DNA from: Clostridiales bacterium UBA6114
GTDB taxonomy: Bacteria; Bacillota; Clostridia; Oscillospirales; Butyricicoccaceae
Direction of reading: 5' to 3'
Assembly (NCBI GenBank): GCA_002423435.1
Contig: DIWE01000031.1
Location: 1 to 37,821 of the forward strand
DNA length: 37,821 bases
Part shown: positions 30,614 to 37,821 of the stretch, one piece after another
Position numbering within the stretch: the first letter of the stretch is position 1
Layout: each line of letters starts with the position of its first letter
Program-made: the position numbers and the translations under genes
The notes under the pieces: model-generated
Seen by the model: only the letters and a program-made list of their open reading frames with translations
The model's database searches: none
Told to the model about the DNA's origin: nothing

Positions 30614-31732
30614 TCAGTCTGCCGCGCTCATCAGCGATAGAGTCAGCCCGGCAATCCTGCAAAGCTCGTCTATCGTCGTGTATTCCTCGCGGGAGTGGCA
30701 TGCATTCATGGCGTTGGCAATCACAATGCCGGTAATGCCGTGCTTTGCGAGGCGGTTCTGGTCGCTGCCCCCGAAGGTTTTTTGCAAAACGGCGGAAAGC
30801 CCCTGCTTTTCACAAGCCCGCTCGAACCGTTTGACCACCGGATGCTCGGGCGGCGTCCGATAGGCCTCGCAGCCGACGCGGTTTGAAAAGTCCGCCGAAG
30901 CGCCGACCGCGCGCGCGGCATCCTCAAATTGTTTTTTTACGAGCTCCGCCCCGCTGAGCGCTTTCTCATGGGAGTAGCTACGGATCTCCCCCTTGACGAT
31001 ACACCGGTCCGGCACGATATTGGCCGCAAGCCCGCCTTCGATCACGCCGATATTGAGCGTGGTTTCATCGTCAATACGCCCCATACGGAGTTTCCCGATC
31101 GCATCTGCGGCGGCCGCGATCGCATGTATCCCGTTTTGCGGCGCAAAGCCCGCGTGCGCCGATCTCCCGCGGATTGCCACCGTAAAGGATAAAATCGTGG
31201 GCGCCTGGTATGCAGCAGCGCCGACCGGACCCGCCAGATCGAGGACATAGGCCTCCTTTGCCCGGATTCTGGAGAAATCAAACTGCTCTATGCCCTTGCA
31301 GTAGGGTTCTTCCGCGACGGTGAACAGCACCTCGATCGGGCGGTGCGGGATTTCCTGTTCCCTGATTGCGCGCAGGGCTTCGAGGACGGCCGCAATGCCT
31401 GCGCAGTCGTCGGCGCCGAGTACCGTGTCGCCGCTGCTCCGGATCACGCCGTCCTCGCCGATGACCGCCTGTTTGCCTTTCGAGGGCTCCACCGTATCCA
31501 TGTGCGCGCAAAAAAGCAGCGGTTCGGCGTCAAGCATTCCCGGCAAAAAGCCGTGGATATTGCCGCAGTCGCCTCCGATCCGCGCTCCGGCCTCGTCCTC
31601 CGATACCGCAAAGCCGAGCGAATAAAGACGGTCCTTGAGGACGTCGCCCATCCGCCGCTCGCCGAAAGACGGACTGTCGATCGAAACAAGCGATATAAAT
31701 TCCCGAATCAGCCGCTGCTGATTAATTCTCAT
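30614..31732 (-). CDS. M20 family metallopeptidase (peptidase T-like)
   Basis: The product is a 372-residue zinc aminopeptidase of the M20 family, tripeptidase-like (PepT-like) and probably cytoplasmic, as no signal peptide is seen. Two-zinc-site residues are present: H77 (C-A-H-M-D-T), D108 (L-G-A-D-D-C), E141/E142 (V-A-E-E-P) with E141 the general base, D165 (V-L-D-L-A-G) and the C-terminal His in N-A-C-H-S-R-E-E. The dimerisation lid (A-H-A-G-F-A-P near residue 195) is intact. It stands alone between the SLOG gene and the ABC permease. Confidence 0.9.
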   Translation of the reverse strand: MRINQQRLIREFISLVSIDSPSFGERRMGDVLKDRLYSLGFAVSEDEAGARIGGDCGNIHGFLPGMLDAEPLLFCAHMDTVEPSKGKQAVIGEDGVIRSSGDTVLGADDCAGIAAVLEALRAIREQEIPHRPIEVLFTVAEEPYCKGIEQFDFSRIRAKEAYVLDLAGPVGAAAYQAPTILSFTVAIRGRSAHAGFAPQNGIHAIAAAADAIGKLRMGRIDDETTLNIGVIEGGLAANIVPDRCIVKGEIRSYSHEKALSGAELVKKQFEDAARAVGASADFSNRVGCEAYRTPPEHPVVKRFERACEKQGLSAVLQKTFGGSDQNRLAKHGITGIVIANAMNACHSREEYTTIDELCRIAGLTLSLMSAAD

Positions 31733-31904
31733 AAAATCGCCCCTTTGCAGTATTTGGGAGGCTCGCCCCCGCCGAGGTCTTTTCCTCTCCCCTTTTATTG
31801 TATTACATCAGCCCTCCCTTTTCAAACGCCCGGCAGGTCAAAATTGTACTTCCTCCGGCTTGGCCCGAAGCGGCAGGAAGGCTTTGGTGCCTGCACGCAA
31901 GCAA

Positions 31905-34229
31905 TCACTCCACGCTTTTGAGCGACGCCACCATATCGACGCTTCCGAACCTTCTGCCCATGACATAATTGACAAGCATGGTAAATGCAAGCATAAAAGC
32001 GAAGCCCAGGGCGACGCTGAAAACGCCGATCAGCGGCAGGATTTCCAGATCCGGCGTCGTCGCCTGGTCGAGTATGGCGCGGAGAAGCAAAGTGCCGATG
32101 ACATACCCGAAAGGCAGGCCGAATATCGTAATCCAGACGTTTTCGCGCAGCACCAGCCGTTTCATTTCATTTTGATGAAAGCCCAAGACCTTGAGCGTCG
32201 CAAGCTCGCGGATCCGCTCATAGTAGTTCATGTGCCCGAGCACCATCATAACGGCAAAAGCGAGCAGGCCGGAGAACAAAATCAGGATCATCCGGAAGCC
32301 CTGTAAGGCCTCCAGAACGATCAGCATATTGCCGCGCATTTCCTCCTTTGTTTCAACCAGCGAAATTCTCGGGTCGCTTTTCAGCCTGCCGAGGTCAAGC
32401 CCCTGACCGTCTATCAGAAGCGTCCTTACAAGAAACGGAAGATCGGACACCTCCCTAAACGCGGTTTTTCCGATATAGACCTCGTTGCCTACAGGAAAAT
32501 CCACGATATTTGCGATTTTAAGTTTGATGACTGTTCCGTCCAGGCTCTCCGCCGTGATCGTGTCGCCCGCGCCCACGCCGAGAGCCTTCGCCATCCTCGG
32601 GGTGATCAGCGCCCCGTCCTCCGGCAAATGAACCGCGTTGCCCTCCGTGTCCCTGAAGTTAAAACTTTTTTGCCCTTCGTCCATCACGACAAGATAGGGG
32701 CTTTGCACACTGCCGTTTTCGCCATAAAGATAAACGCCGAACGCCATTGTCGCGTCGATATTCCGCGCACTGCTCAATATTTCGTAAATATCGGAAAGCT
32801 GCTCGCCGGTCGAGGGCGTTCGGAGCTTGATTTCCACGTTATACCGCACCGTTTCGTCAAACGCGCGGTCGAGCATCGCGTTTATGGAGTTCATCAGCCC
32901 GAAGCCGCACAGAATCAGGGAGGTGGCGCCGATAATGCCGACAAGCCCCATAAACATACGTGCCTTGTTTCGGAACAGGTTTCTTGTCACGATTTTCCCG
33001 CTGAAGCTTAAGCGCAGCCAAAACGGCGCGATCCGTTCCAGCAGAATCCGGTGGCCATGTGTGGGCGGCTTAGGCCTCATCAGCGCGGCCGGTGTCAGCT
33101 TCAGCGATTTACGGCAGGAGAGCAGCGCCCCGCCGCAGGTAACCGCCGCCACGCAGAGCGCCGACGCGAAGAAGTGCGGCGTAAAGGGCTTGACGCCGGT
33201 CGCTTCTATTGTGTAATAGGTGATTCCAATGCCGTACAGGAATTTTGCGATCAGATATCTGGCAATAACCCACCCCAAAATCATGCTTGGAATGGTGATC
33301 AGGACCCCAAAAAGCGCGTACCGTCCGGTGATTTCCTTTTTCGAGTAGCCTAAGGAACGAAGCGTTCCCAGATGCCGGCGCTCGTTCTCCATCATGCGGG
33401 ATACGGTAATCCATGTCACAAGGGCGGCCGTAAGGAAAAAGGCGATGGAAAACAACAGCCCGATCTGTTTTATGCCCGTCATAGCGTCGGCGACCTTGCG
33501 GTAGCTCGTCTGATGATGGCGGCTTAAGATATTGGCGCCTTCAAGCGTTTGGCGCACTTTTCCCGAAATTTCCTCCTGGGTGAGATCTGATCCTTCCCGA
33601 ACAGTCAGGACGATTTCATTGAAAGCGACGTCCGGCAAAGAGGAAGCGTTCGTGTAGGCAAATCCGTATTTGCGGTAGTCGGGGACGGTCAAGCCCTCCG
33701 GCGCGTAATAAACGTATTCCACATCGCGGACAATCCCCTTGATCAGCCACTCCTTCTGTTTTTCGCCCTCTCCCGCCGTAATCGTATCGCCGGCGGACAG
33801 CCCGTGGGCCCGGGCAAAGCGGCTGTCAAGCAAAAGGGCGTTCGTTTCGCTCCCGTCAAGGAGACTTCCGGAAAGAAGCTCCGGCACATTGATTTCGGCC
33901 GCTTCCCGGACGGCGTGCAGATGCAGCACCGAGCTTGATGCCCCGGGCAGAGCAATATCGGTTACTTTCCGGCGTTGCGCCTGCCGAATTTCGGCCAAAG
34001 ACCGTATGTTATCCAAATCGGATTCGGAAATTTCCGCTTTATAGATCCAGTAATCGGCGAGATTCGCATGCTCGTAATAATCGGCCACCTCGTTTTCGAC
34101 CGTGCTCACATACAGGTTGATGCCGCCGAACAGGGCAATCCCGAAAGAGCAGATACACACAATGGCCAAAAACGCCCAGCGGTTTTCCCCGATATCCCGG
34201 AAAATCTTCTTTTGCAGCATCGTCACCAT
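31905..34229 (-). CDS. ABC transporter permease with two FtsX-type domains
   Basis: The product is a 774-residue membrane protein. A first segment (about 18-42) is followed by a large extracellular domain, three segments (about 265-385), a second anchor near 425, a second extracellular domain and a final three-segment FtsX domain. This is the layout of MacB/LolE-like or antimicrobial-peptide-resistance permeases. The start at 34229 has GGAGGG six bases upstream and overlaps the ATPase stop by seven bases. Such transporters act on lipids, lipoproteins or antimicrobial peptides; nothing here decides between them. Confidence 0.88.
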   Translation of the reverse strand: MVTMLQKKIFRDIGENRWAFLAIVCICSFGIALFGGINLYVSTVENEVADYYEHANLADYWIYKAEISESDLDNIRSLAEIRQAQRRKVTDIALPGASSSVLHLHAVREAAEINVPELLSGSLLDGSETNALLLDSRFARAHGLSAGDTITAGEGEKQKEWLIKGIVRDVEYVYYAPEGLTVPDYRKYGFAYTNASSLPDVAFNEIVLTVREGSDLTQEEISGKVRQTLEGANILSRHHQTSYRKVADAMTGIKQIGLLFSIAFFLTAALVTWITVSRMMENERRHLGTLRSLGYSKKEITGRYALFGVLITIPSMILGWVIARYLIAKFLYGIGITYYTIEATGVKPFTPHFFASALCVAAVTCGGALLSCRKSLKLTPAALMRPKPPTHGHRILLERIAPFWLRLSFSGKIVTRNLFRNKARMFMGLVGIIGATSLILCGFGLMNSINAMLDRAFDETVRYNVEIKLRTPSTGEQLSDIYEILSSARNIDATMAFGVYLYGENGSVQSPYLVVMDEGQKSFNFRDTEGNAVHLPEDGALITPRMAKALGVGAGDTITAESLDGTVIKLKIANIVDFPVGNEVYIGKTAFREVSDLPFLVRTLLIDGQGLDLGRLKSDPRISLVETKEEMRGNMLIVLEALQGFRMILILFSGLLAFAVMMVLGHMNYYERIRELATLKVLGFHQNEMKRLVLRENVWITIFGLPFGYVIGTLLLRAILDQATTPDLEILPLIGVFSVALGFAFMLAFTMLVNYVMGRRFGSVDMVASLKSVE

Positions 34230-34924
34230 TTGATACCCTCCAAATCCGCCGAACAATCCTGTACGCTCTCGCCCACTACGCTGCCGTTTTTCATTTCGAT
34301 CAGCCGGTCGGCAATGGGCGCGATAAGGGAATTATGCGTGATGACGATCACCGTTTTTCCCATCCTGCGGCTGATGTCGGACAGCACCTCAAGAACGGTT
34401 TTGCCCGTTTCGGTGTCCAGGGCTCCGGTGGGCTCGTCGCAGAGCAGCAGATCCGGGTTTTTGCAGATCGCCCTCGCAATCGCGACGCGCTGCTGCTCGC
34501 CGCCGGAAAGCTGCGCCGGGAAATTGTGAATCCTGTCCTCGAGGCCCACAATGCGCAGCGCGTCCTCGGAATTAAGCGGCGATTTGCACACCTGCTTTGC
34601 AAGCTCGACGTTTTCCGCCGCGGTCAGGTTCGGTATCAGATTATAGAACTGAAAGACAAATCCGATTTTGTATCTTCGATAGTCGGTAAGCTCCAGATCG
34701 TTCATCGCGGTGATATCCTTGCCGTCAAAAAGAATCTTGCCGGACGTGGCGGTTTCCATGCCGCCCAGAAGGTTAAGCACCGTGGTCTTGCCCGCGCCGG
34801 AGGGGCCCAGGATGATGCAGAGCTCCCCGTTCTTCACCTGAAACGAAACCTGCTTTGCCGCGTGGATGACGACTTCCCCCATGCGGTAATCCTTGTTTAC
34901 GCTGTCAAAAATAATATCGGACAT
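34223..34924 (-). CDS. ABC transporter ATP-binding protein (LolD/MacB type)
   Basis: The product is a 233-residue ATPase that powers the following permease. The Walker A is G-P-S-G-A-G-K-T-T (residues 40-48), the signature L-S-G-G-E-Q-Q-R-V-A-I-A-R-A near 135, Walker B L-L-L-C-D-E-P-T-G-A-L-D, and the switch His in V-I-T-H-N. G-A-L-D and the length are typical of the LolD/MacB/YknY group. ATG 34924 has GGAG nine bases upstream; ATG 34939 lacks a good site. It is transcribed divergently from a TetR gene that probably represses it. Confidence 0.93.
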   Translation of the reverse strand: MSDIIFDSVNKDYRMGEVVIHAAKQVSFQVKNGELCIILGPSGAGKTTVLNLLGGMETATSGKILFDGKDITAMNDLELTDYRRYKIGFVFQFYNLIPNLTAAENVELAKQVCKSPLNSEDALRIVGLEDRIHNFPAQLSGGEQQRVAIARAICKNPDLLLCDEPTGALDTETGKTVLEVLSDISRRMGKTVIVITHNSLIAPIADRLIEMKNGSVVGESVQDCSADLEGIKW

Positions 34925-34964
34925 TTGAATTCTCTCCATATTATGTACTTTGTTTCCTTTTATA

Positions 34965-35050
34965 GTTCATATATTATCATATTTACTCTTGACCTGTCAA
35001 GGAACAAGCGATATATTATTTACCATAATCGTTTATATGGTTCATATATT
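34965..35050. promoter_or_regulatory. Back-to-back promoters and operators of the ABC and TetR genes
   Basis: The leftward promoter has TTGACA (35000-34995, minus strand) and TAATAT (34976-34971). The rightward promoter has TTGACC (34989-34994) and TATATT (35012-35017). The two -35 boxes abut inside the palindrome CTTGACCTGTCAAG. GTTCATATATT occurs at 34965 over the leftward -10 and at 35040, where TATATGgttCATATA is a perfect palindrome just before the TetR ribosome site. These are likely TetR operators. Confidence 0.7.
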
Positions 35051-35063
35051 TGAGGTGATCTTA

Positions 35064-35675
35064 GTGGACGGATTTGAAAAAAGAAGGAACGACAAAAAAA
35101 AAGCCATCCTGCAGACGGCTTTGGATCTGTTTGACCAATATGGGTATGACAAGATAACGGTAACGGAGATCGCGGACAAAGCGCATGTCTCCAAGGTATC
35201 GATTTACAATTTCTTTGAAAGCAAGGATAATCTCCGGCGCATCATCATTAAGGACATGCTCGACGAAAGCACGGAAAGAATCAAAACGCTGATTGAAAAA
35301 GAAGGAAACTTCCTTGATAAAATCGAGGAGTATATCCAAATCCGGACATGGTATTACGGCAAATACAGCCTGCGGTTCTTTTTTGAAGCCGTTGAAAGCG
35401 ATCCGGAACTCCGGCAATACCTCGACGCTTTTAACGCCTCCAGCAAACAGCTTTTAATGGCGTTTATTGAGAAAGGCAAGCGTTCCGGCGTTTTTTCGCC
35501 GGACGCATCCGACGCCGCAATCGAAATATATATTGATATGATCCAAACGTATTTGACGCACAACAAAGAAATCCGCGACAGGATTGAACGAAATCCCAAA
35601 CTGGTAAGAGAGATAAACATGCTGTTTCTGGATGGGCTGATCCGGGGAAAAGACAACCCGAAGGCTTTTCTTTGA
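35064..35675 (+). CDS. TetR-family transcription regulator
   Basis: The product is a 203-residue regulator with an N-terminal HTH (A-L-D-L-F-D-Q-Y-G-Y-D-K-I-T-V-T-E-I-A, then H-V-S-K-V-S-I-Y-N-F-F-E-S-K-D-N-L) and a helical ligand domain. The start is GTG at 35064, with GAGGTGA six bases upstream; earlier in-frame ATGs would place the promoter inside the gene. Its position back-to-back with the ABC operon and the shared palindromic promoter suggests that it senses a compound exported by, or acting against, that transporter. Confidence 0.9.
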   Translation: MDGFEKRRNDKKKAILQTALDLFDQYGYDKITVTEIADKAHVSKVSIYNFFESKDNLRRIIIKDMLDESTERIKTLIEKEGNFLDKIEEYIQIRTWYYGKYSLRFFFEAVESDPELRQYLDAFNASSKQLLMAFIEKGKRSGVFSPDASDAAIEIYIDMIQTYLTHNKEIRDRIERNPKLVREINMLFLDGLIRGKDNPKAFL

Positions 35676-35693
35676 AAATGAACAAAAAGCTGA

Positions 35694-35920
35694 GCCTCCC
35701 TTGTGAAAGGGAGGTGGCGCGAAGCGCCGGAGGGATTCGGATGAAATACAGACATAATCCCGGCTTGACTGAAAACGCAAAGGACCTTCGAAAAAGCATG
35801 ACGAAAGAAGAACGCCATTTGTGGTATGACTTTCTGGGAGGAGTATGCGGGCATATCGGTAGCTTGGCGAAGGAATCCCTCCACCGCTGACGCGGTCCCC
35901 CTCCCTTTAACAAGGGAGGC
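35694..35920. mobile_element. Decayed DUF559 cassette with terminal inverted repeats
   Basis: The left end (35694-35737) and right end (35874-35920) are imperfect inverted repeats starting GCCTCCCTTGTgAAAGGGAGG and ending GGAGGGATT. They enclose the N-terminal piece of a DUF559 gene. Similar ends flank DUF559 genes in other clostridia as I recall, suggesting a small mobile cassette here reduced by internal deletion. Confidence 0.6.
35741..35890 (+). pseudogene. Truncated DUF559 (endonuclease-like) gene
   Basis: The frame gives 49 residues. The first 32 (N-P-G-L-T-E-N-A-K-D-L-R-K-S-M-T-K-E-E-R-H-L-W-Y) match the N-terminus of DUF559 proteins, whose Vsr-like nuclease fold needs about 110 residues. 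The rest comes from the cassette's flank. The catalytic core (D-F-Y-C and E-x-D region) is missing, so the product cannot be an active nuclease. Confidence 0.7.
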
Positions 35921-35984
35921 TTTTCCCATAGATACTTTGTCTGCACTCTCAGGGGAGCCGCCGTTCAGGCGGCTCCCCTCCGAA

Positions 35985-36193
35985 TTACGCAACTACGTCA
36001 TATCCCTGATCTTCAATCTCCGATTTGATTTTATCCAACGGGCTTCGGGCAGGGTCATATTCCACCGTCACGGTCCCGGCCTTCAGATCGACCGAAACGC
36101 CGGCGATGCCGGGCAATGCCCCGACCGCCTTCGCGATCGCCCTGACGCAGTGGTCGCAGGACATACCTTCCACACTCAATATTGTTTTTCCAC
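35985..36193 (-). pseudogene. CopZ-like copper chaperone with an apparent one-base frameshift
   Basis: Heavy-metal-associated domain of about 64 residues with the copper motif G-M-S-C-D-H-C near the start and G-Y-D-V-V at the end; CopZ delivers copper(I) to CopA. A strong GGAGG lies seven bases before GTG (36193-36191), but that frame stops after five codons. Adding one A to the run of five A at 36189-36185 would join GTG to the domain and read V-E-K-T-I-L-S-V-E-G-M-S-C, a normal CopZ N-terminus. As given, the domain can only be made from TTG at 36179, which has no good ribosome site. Sequencing error, slippage or real mutation are all possible. It is the third gene of the copA operon. Confidence 0.65.
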
Positions 36194-36226
36194 TGTGATA
36201 CCTCCGTCTTAAAATGGTTATGCCGG

Positions 36227-36949
36227 TTACTGCAGGTCAAAGGGTTTCAGGAATTTATACACGTCGGTGGGTTTTCCGTCCATTTCCACGCTGACTGTGG
36301 TATAGACCCAGCCCTCAACCTTTTCAGGGTCAACGCCCGCCGCAATAAGCGGTTCGGGATTCAAAACAAATACGATGTCCTTATCCTGGTCCCCGTTCGT
36401 GGCACTGTTGGTTTTCATATCCTTTGCCCACTCAAACAGATTGCCGTCGCCGAGGTTTACGTTGTAATGGTCAAGGGCCGCGTGGTAGCCGACAAAAGCG
36501 CGGTATTTGCCGACAATCTGCTCATAGGCCGCTATCGGCGTGGGATCGCCTTTATAGGTCAGCTGATCGCCGCCCAGCTTGGTTCCAGCCATCAGCATGC
36601 CCTCATAAGCCGCGTAATTTTCCGGCAGCTTGCTTGTGTCGAGCCCCGCGCTCACGAAGGGCTCCGCATCAAGCTCAAGCATCACATCATGCAGGGGGCT
36701 TCTGCTGTAATCCTCGCTCCAGATGAACCGGACCGAACCGTCCGGAGCTTCGAGCGACCAGCCCGCGTTTATCTCGTCGGCGGTCACTTTATCGGGAACT
36801 GCATTCAGGATGTTTTCAAAGGATGTAACGGATTCCCTCCCCACCACGTCCAGATTGCCGCCCGCCGTTTTTATAATGACAACCAGGAGCGCTGCGACCA
36901 AAACGACGGCCGTTCCGATAACAGTAATTACCTTTCCGTTCTTTTTCAT
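36227..36949 (-). CDS. Membrane-anchored extracytoplasmic protein in the copper operon
   Basis: I do not recognise this 240-residue protein. It has one hydrophobic N-terminal segment (about 7-27, no lipobox cysteine), so it is secreted or membrane-anchored. The rest is soluble, acidic and contains no cysteine, with G-W-S-L-E-A-P-D-G-S-V-R-F-I-W-S near residue 65 and E-G-W-V-Y-T-T-V-S-V-E-M near the C-terminus. Its ATG overlaps the copA stop by four bases, so it is translationally coupled to copA. A role in metal capture or sensing outside the membrane is inference. Confidence 0.75.
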   Translation of the reverse strand: MKKNGKVITVIGTAVVLVAALLVVIIKTAGGNLDVVGRESVTSFENILNAVPDKVTADEINAGWSLEAPDGSVRFIWSEDYSRSPLHDVMLELDAEPFVSAGLDTSKLPENYAAYEGMLMAGTKLGGDQLTYKGDPTPIAAYEQIVGKYRAFVGYHAALDHYNVNLGDGNLFEWAKDMKTNSATNGDQDKDIVFVLNPEPLIAAGVDPEKVEGWVYTTVSVEMDGKPTDVYKFLKPFDLQ

Positions 36950-37821
36950 GCTGTTTTCACCATATCCTTTCCCTCCGCCGCTTTAAATCTTTTCAGCCGC
37001 AGCGCGTTGGTCAGCACGGAAACCGAGCTTAAGCTCATGGCGGCGGCGGCGAAGATCGGATTTAAGAGCGGGCCGCCGAACAGATACAAAACGCCTGCCG
37101 CGACCGGGATGCCTATGATATTGTAGCCGAACGCCCAAAACAGGTTTTGCTTGATAGTTGTAAGCGTTTTACGTGACAGATTGATGGCGCGCGGCACACC
37201 AGTTAGGTCTCCGCTGATTAACACCATTGGCGCTGAGGAGATGGCTACATCAGTACCTGTGCCGATTGCAATGCCTACATCAGCCCTGGCAAGTGCCGGC
37301 GCATCATTGATGCCGTCACCGACCATTGCCACCACTTCGCCATTGTGCTGAAGCTTTTCAATCTCAGCGGCTTTATCGGCGGGCATCACTTCAGCCAGTA
37401 CCAGGTCAATAGCTGCCTGTTCGGCAATGGCGTTGGCAGTCATGTGGTTGTCACCCGTCATCATTCCGACCTTCAGCCCCATCTTGTGCAGACGTTGAAC
37501 AGCAGCAAAGGCATTTTCCTTGATGGTATCGGCAACGGCTATCAACCCAGCTGGTGCATGATTGACGAGAACTAACATGACGGTTTTCCCCTGCGACTGC
37601 AGATGATCAAGTGATGCCTGGTGTGGTGCAAGCTCAGTCTCGTGCCGCTTACCGATCTCGAGGCTGCCAACCTGAATTACTTGACCGTCAACCTCAGCCA
37701 TGACGCCCTGGCCGGCTGATGCAACAAATCCAAGTGGTTCTGATAGTGATAAATCCCTACGGTTGGCTTCAGCCAGGATGGCTTCGCCGAGTGGATGTTC
37801 ACTGCCTTTTTCAACAGAAGC
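36946..37821 (-). CDS. copA: Copper-type P1B ATPase, C-terminal part (truncated by window edge)
   Basis: The last 291 residues are in the window; the gene continues off the right edge. It exports heavy-metal ions using ATP. Seen are the N-domain S-E-H-P-L-G motif of P1B pumps, A-D-T-I-K-E-N-A, M-M-T-G-D-N, the hinge M-V-G-D-G-I-N-D-A-P-A-L, and the last helices with G-Y-N-I-I-G-I-P and M-S-L-S-S-V-S-V, the copper-site M-x2-S-S pattern of CopA. Downstream genes are an exported protein and a CopZ-like chaperone. Codon use from about 37150 to the right edge looks different from the rest of the window. Confidence 0.92.
   Translation of the reverse strand, partial: ASVEKGSEHPLGEAILAEANRRDLSLSEPLGFVASAGQGVMAEVDGQVIQVGSLEIGKRHETELAPHQASLDHLQSQGKTVMLVLVNHAPAGLIAVADTIKENAFAAVQRLHKMGLKVGMMTGDNHMTANAIAEQAAIDLVLAEVMPADKAAEIEKLQHNGEVVAMVGDGINDAPALARADVGIAIGTGTDVAISSAPMVLISGDLTGVPRAINLSRKTLTTIKQNLFWAFGYNIIGIPVAAGVLYLFGGPLLNPIFAAAAMSLSSVSVLTNALRLKRFKAAEGKDMVKTA

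Noticed and set aside
34950..35063. ATG at 34950 as the start of the TetR gene
   Set aside because: It would put both promoters and the operators inside the coding region; GTG 35064 has a GAGGTGA ribosome site.

Overview
The window looks like chromosomal DNA from an anaerobic member of the Firmicutes, most likely a clostridial (Oscillospirales-like) gut or sludge bacterium. The clues are strong GGAGG ribosome sites, frequent GTG and TTG starts, an S-layer-homology muramidase, ThiW, VanZ, two TPP riboswitches, and a GC-rich coding style with AT-rich promoters. The taxonomic call is an inference from gene content. There are no rRNA or tRNA genes, no CRISPR array and no phage.

Region 1 (1-6645): after a 21-codon open frame at the left edge and a gene-free, hairpin-rich stretch comes a rightward operon. 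It encodes TRAP transporter subunits (DctQ, DctM), two different cyclic amidohydrolases, a PLP enzyme of the D-threonine aldolase/D-serine dehydratase fold and a RidA protein, and it ends in a good intrinsic terminator. It reads as uptake and hydrolysis of a cyclic ureide or hydantoin-like compound, then breakdown of a D-amino acid, with RidA clearing the reactive enamine. Region 2 (6753-9938, leftward): a DtxR-type metalloregulator with a perfect palindrome over its promoter, a VanZ protein, and a large secreted protein joining a GH24 lysozyme, S-layer domains and a GH25 muramidase.

Region 3 (10252-23594) is the most unusual part. A leftward operon (MmgE/PrpD family protein, sodium:solute symporter, argininosuccinate-lyase-like enzyme) and a rightward operon (DhaK-like, DhaL-like, class III aminotransferase, ureidoglycolate-lyase-like protein, alanine dehydrogenase, two short-chain dehydrogenases, FCD-type GntR regulator) diverge from a 1.17 kb spacer. 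That spacer is a diverged inverted duplication: two matching promoters point away from each other, and six GT-N3-AC operator-like sites are mirrored at almost the same spacing on both sides. This looks like a complete, co-regulated and apparently undescribed catabolic divergon, probably handling an amino compound by C-N lyase, transaminase, oxidation and kinase steps, with alanine dehydrogenase recycling the amino acceptor.

Region 4 (23619-27679): thiamine genes thiE, thiM and thiW (leftward) and thiC (rightward), each side under its own TPP riboswitch and terminator. Region 5 (27680-30501): a run of five perfect hairpins, a membrane diguanylate cyclase that probably starts at TTG, an XRE repressor and a YspA-like SLOG protein. 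Region 6 (30614-35675): an M20 tripeptidase-like peptidase, a LolD-type ABC ATPase with its large FtsX-type permease, and a divergent TetR regulator whose promoter shares a palindrome with the ABC promoter. Region 7 (35694-37821): a decayed DUF559 cassette with terminal inverted repeats, then a leftward copper operon (copA truncated by the window edge, an exported protein of unknown function, and a copZ-like chaperone gene with an apparent one-base frameshift).

Recurring non-coding structure is a theme. Perfect long-armed hairpins without U-tracts sit in many gene junctions, and a four-copy repeat with core CGGAGCATGATAA occurs in intergenic DNA; two of its copies bound a 274 bp MITE-like element.
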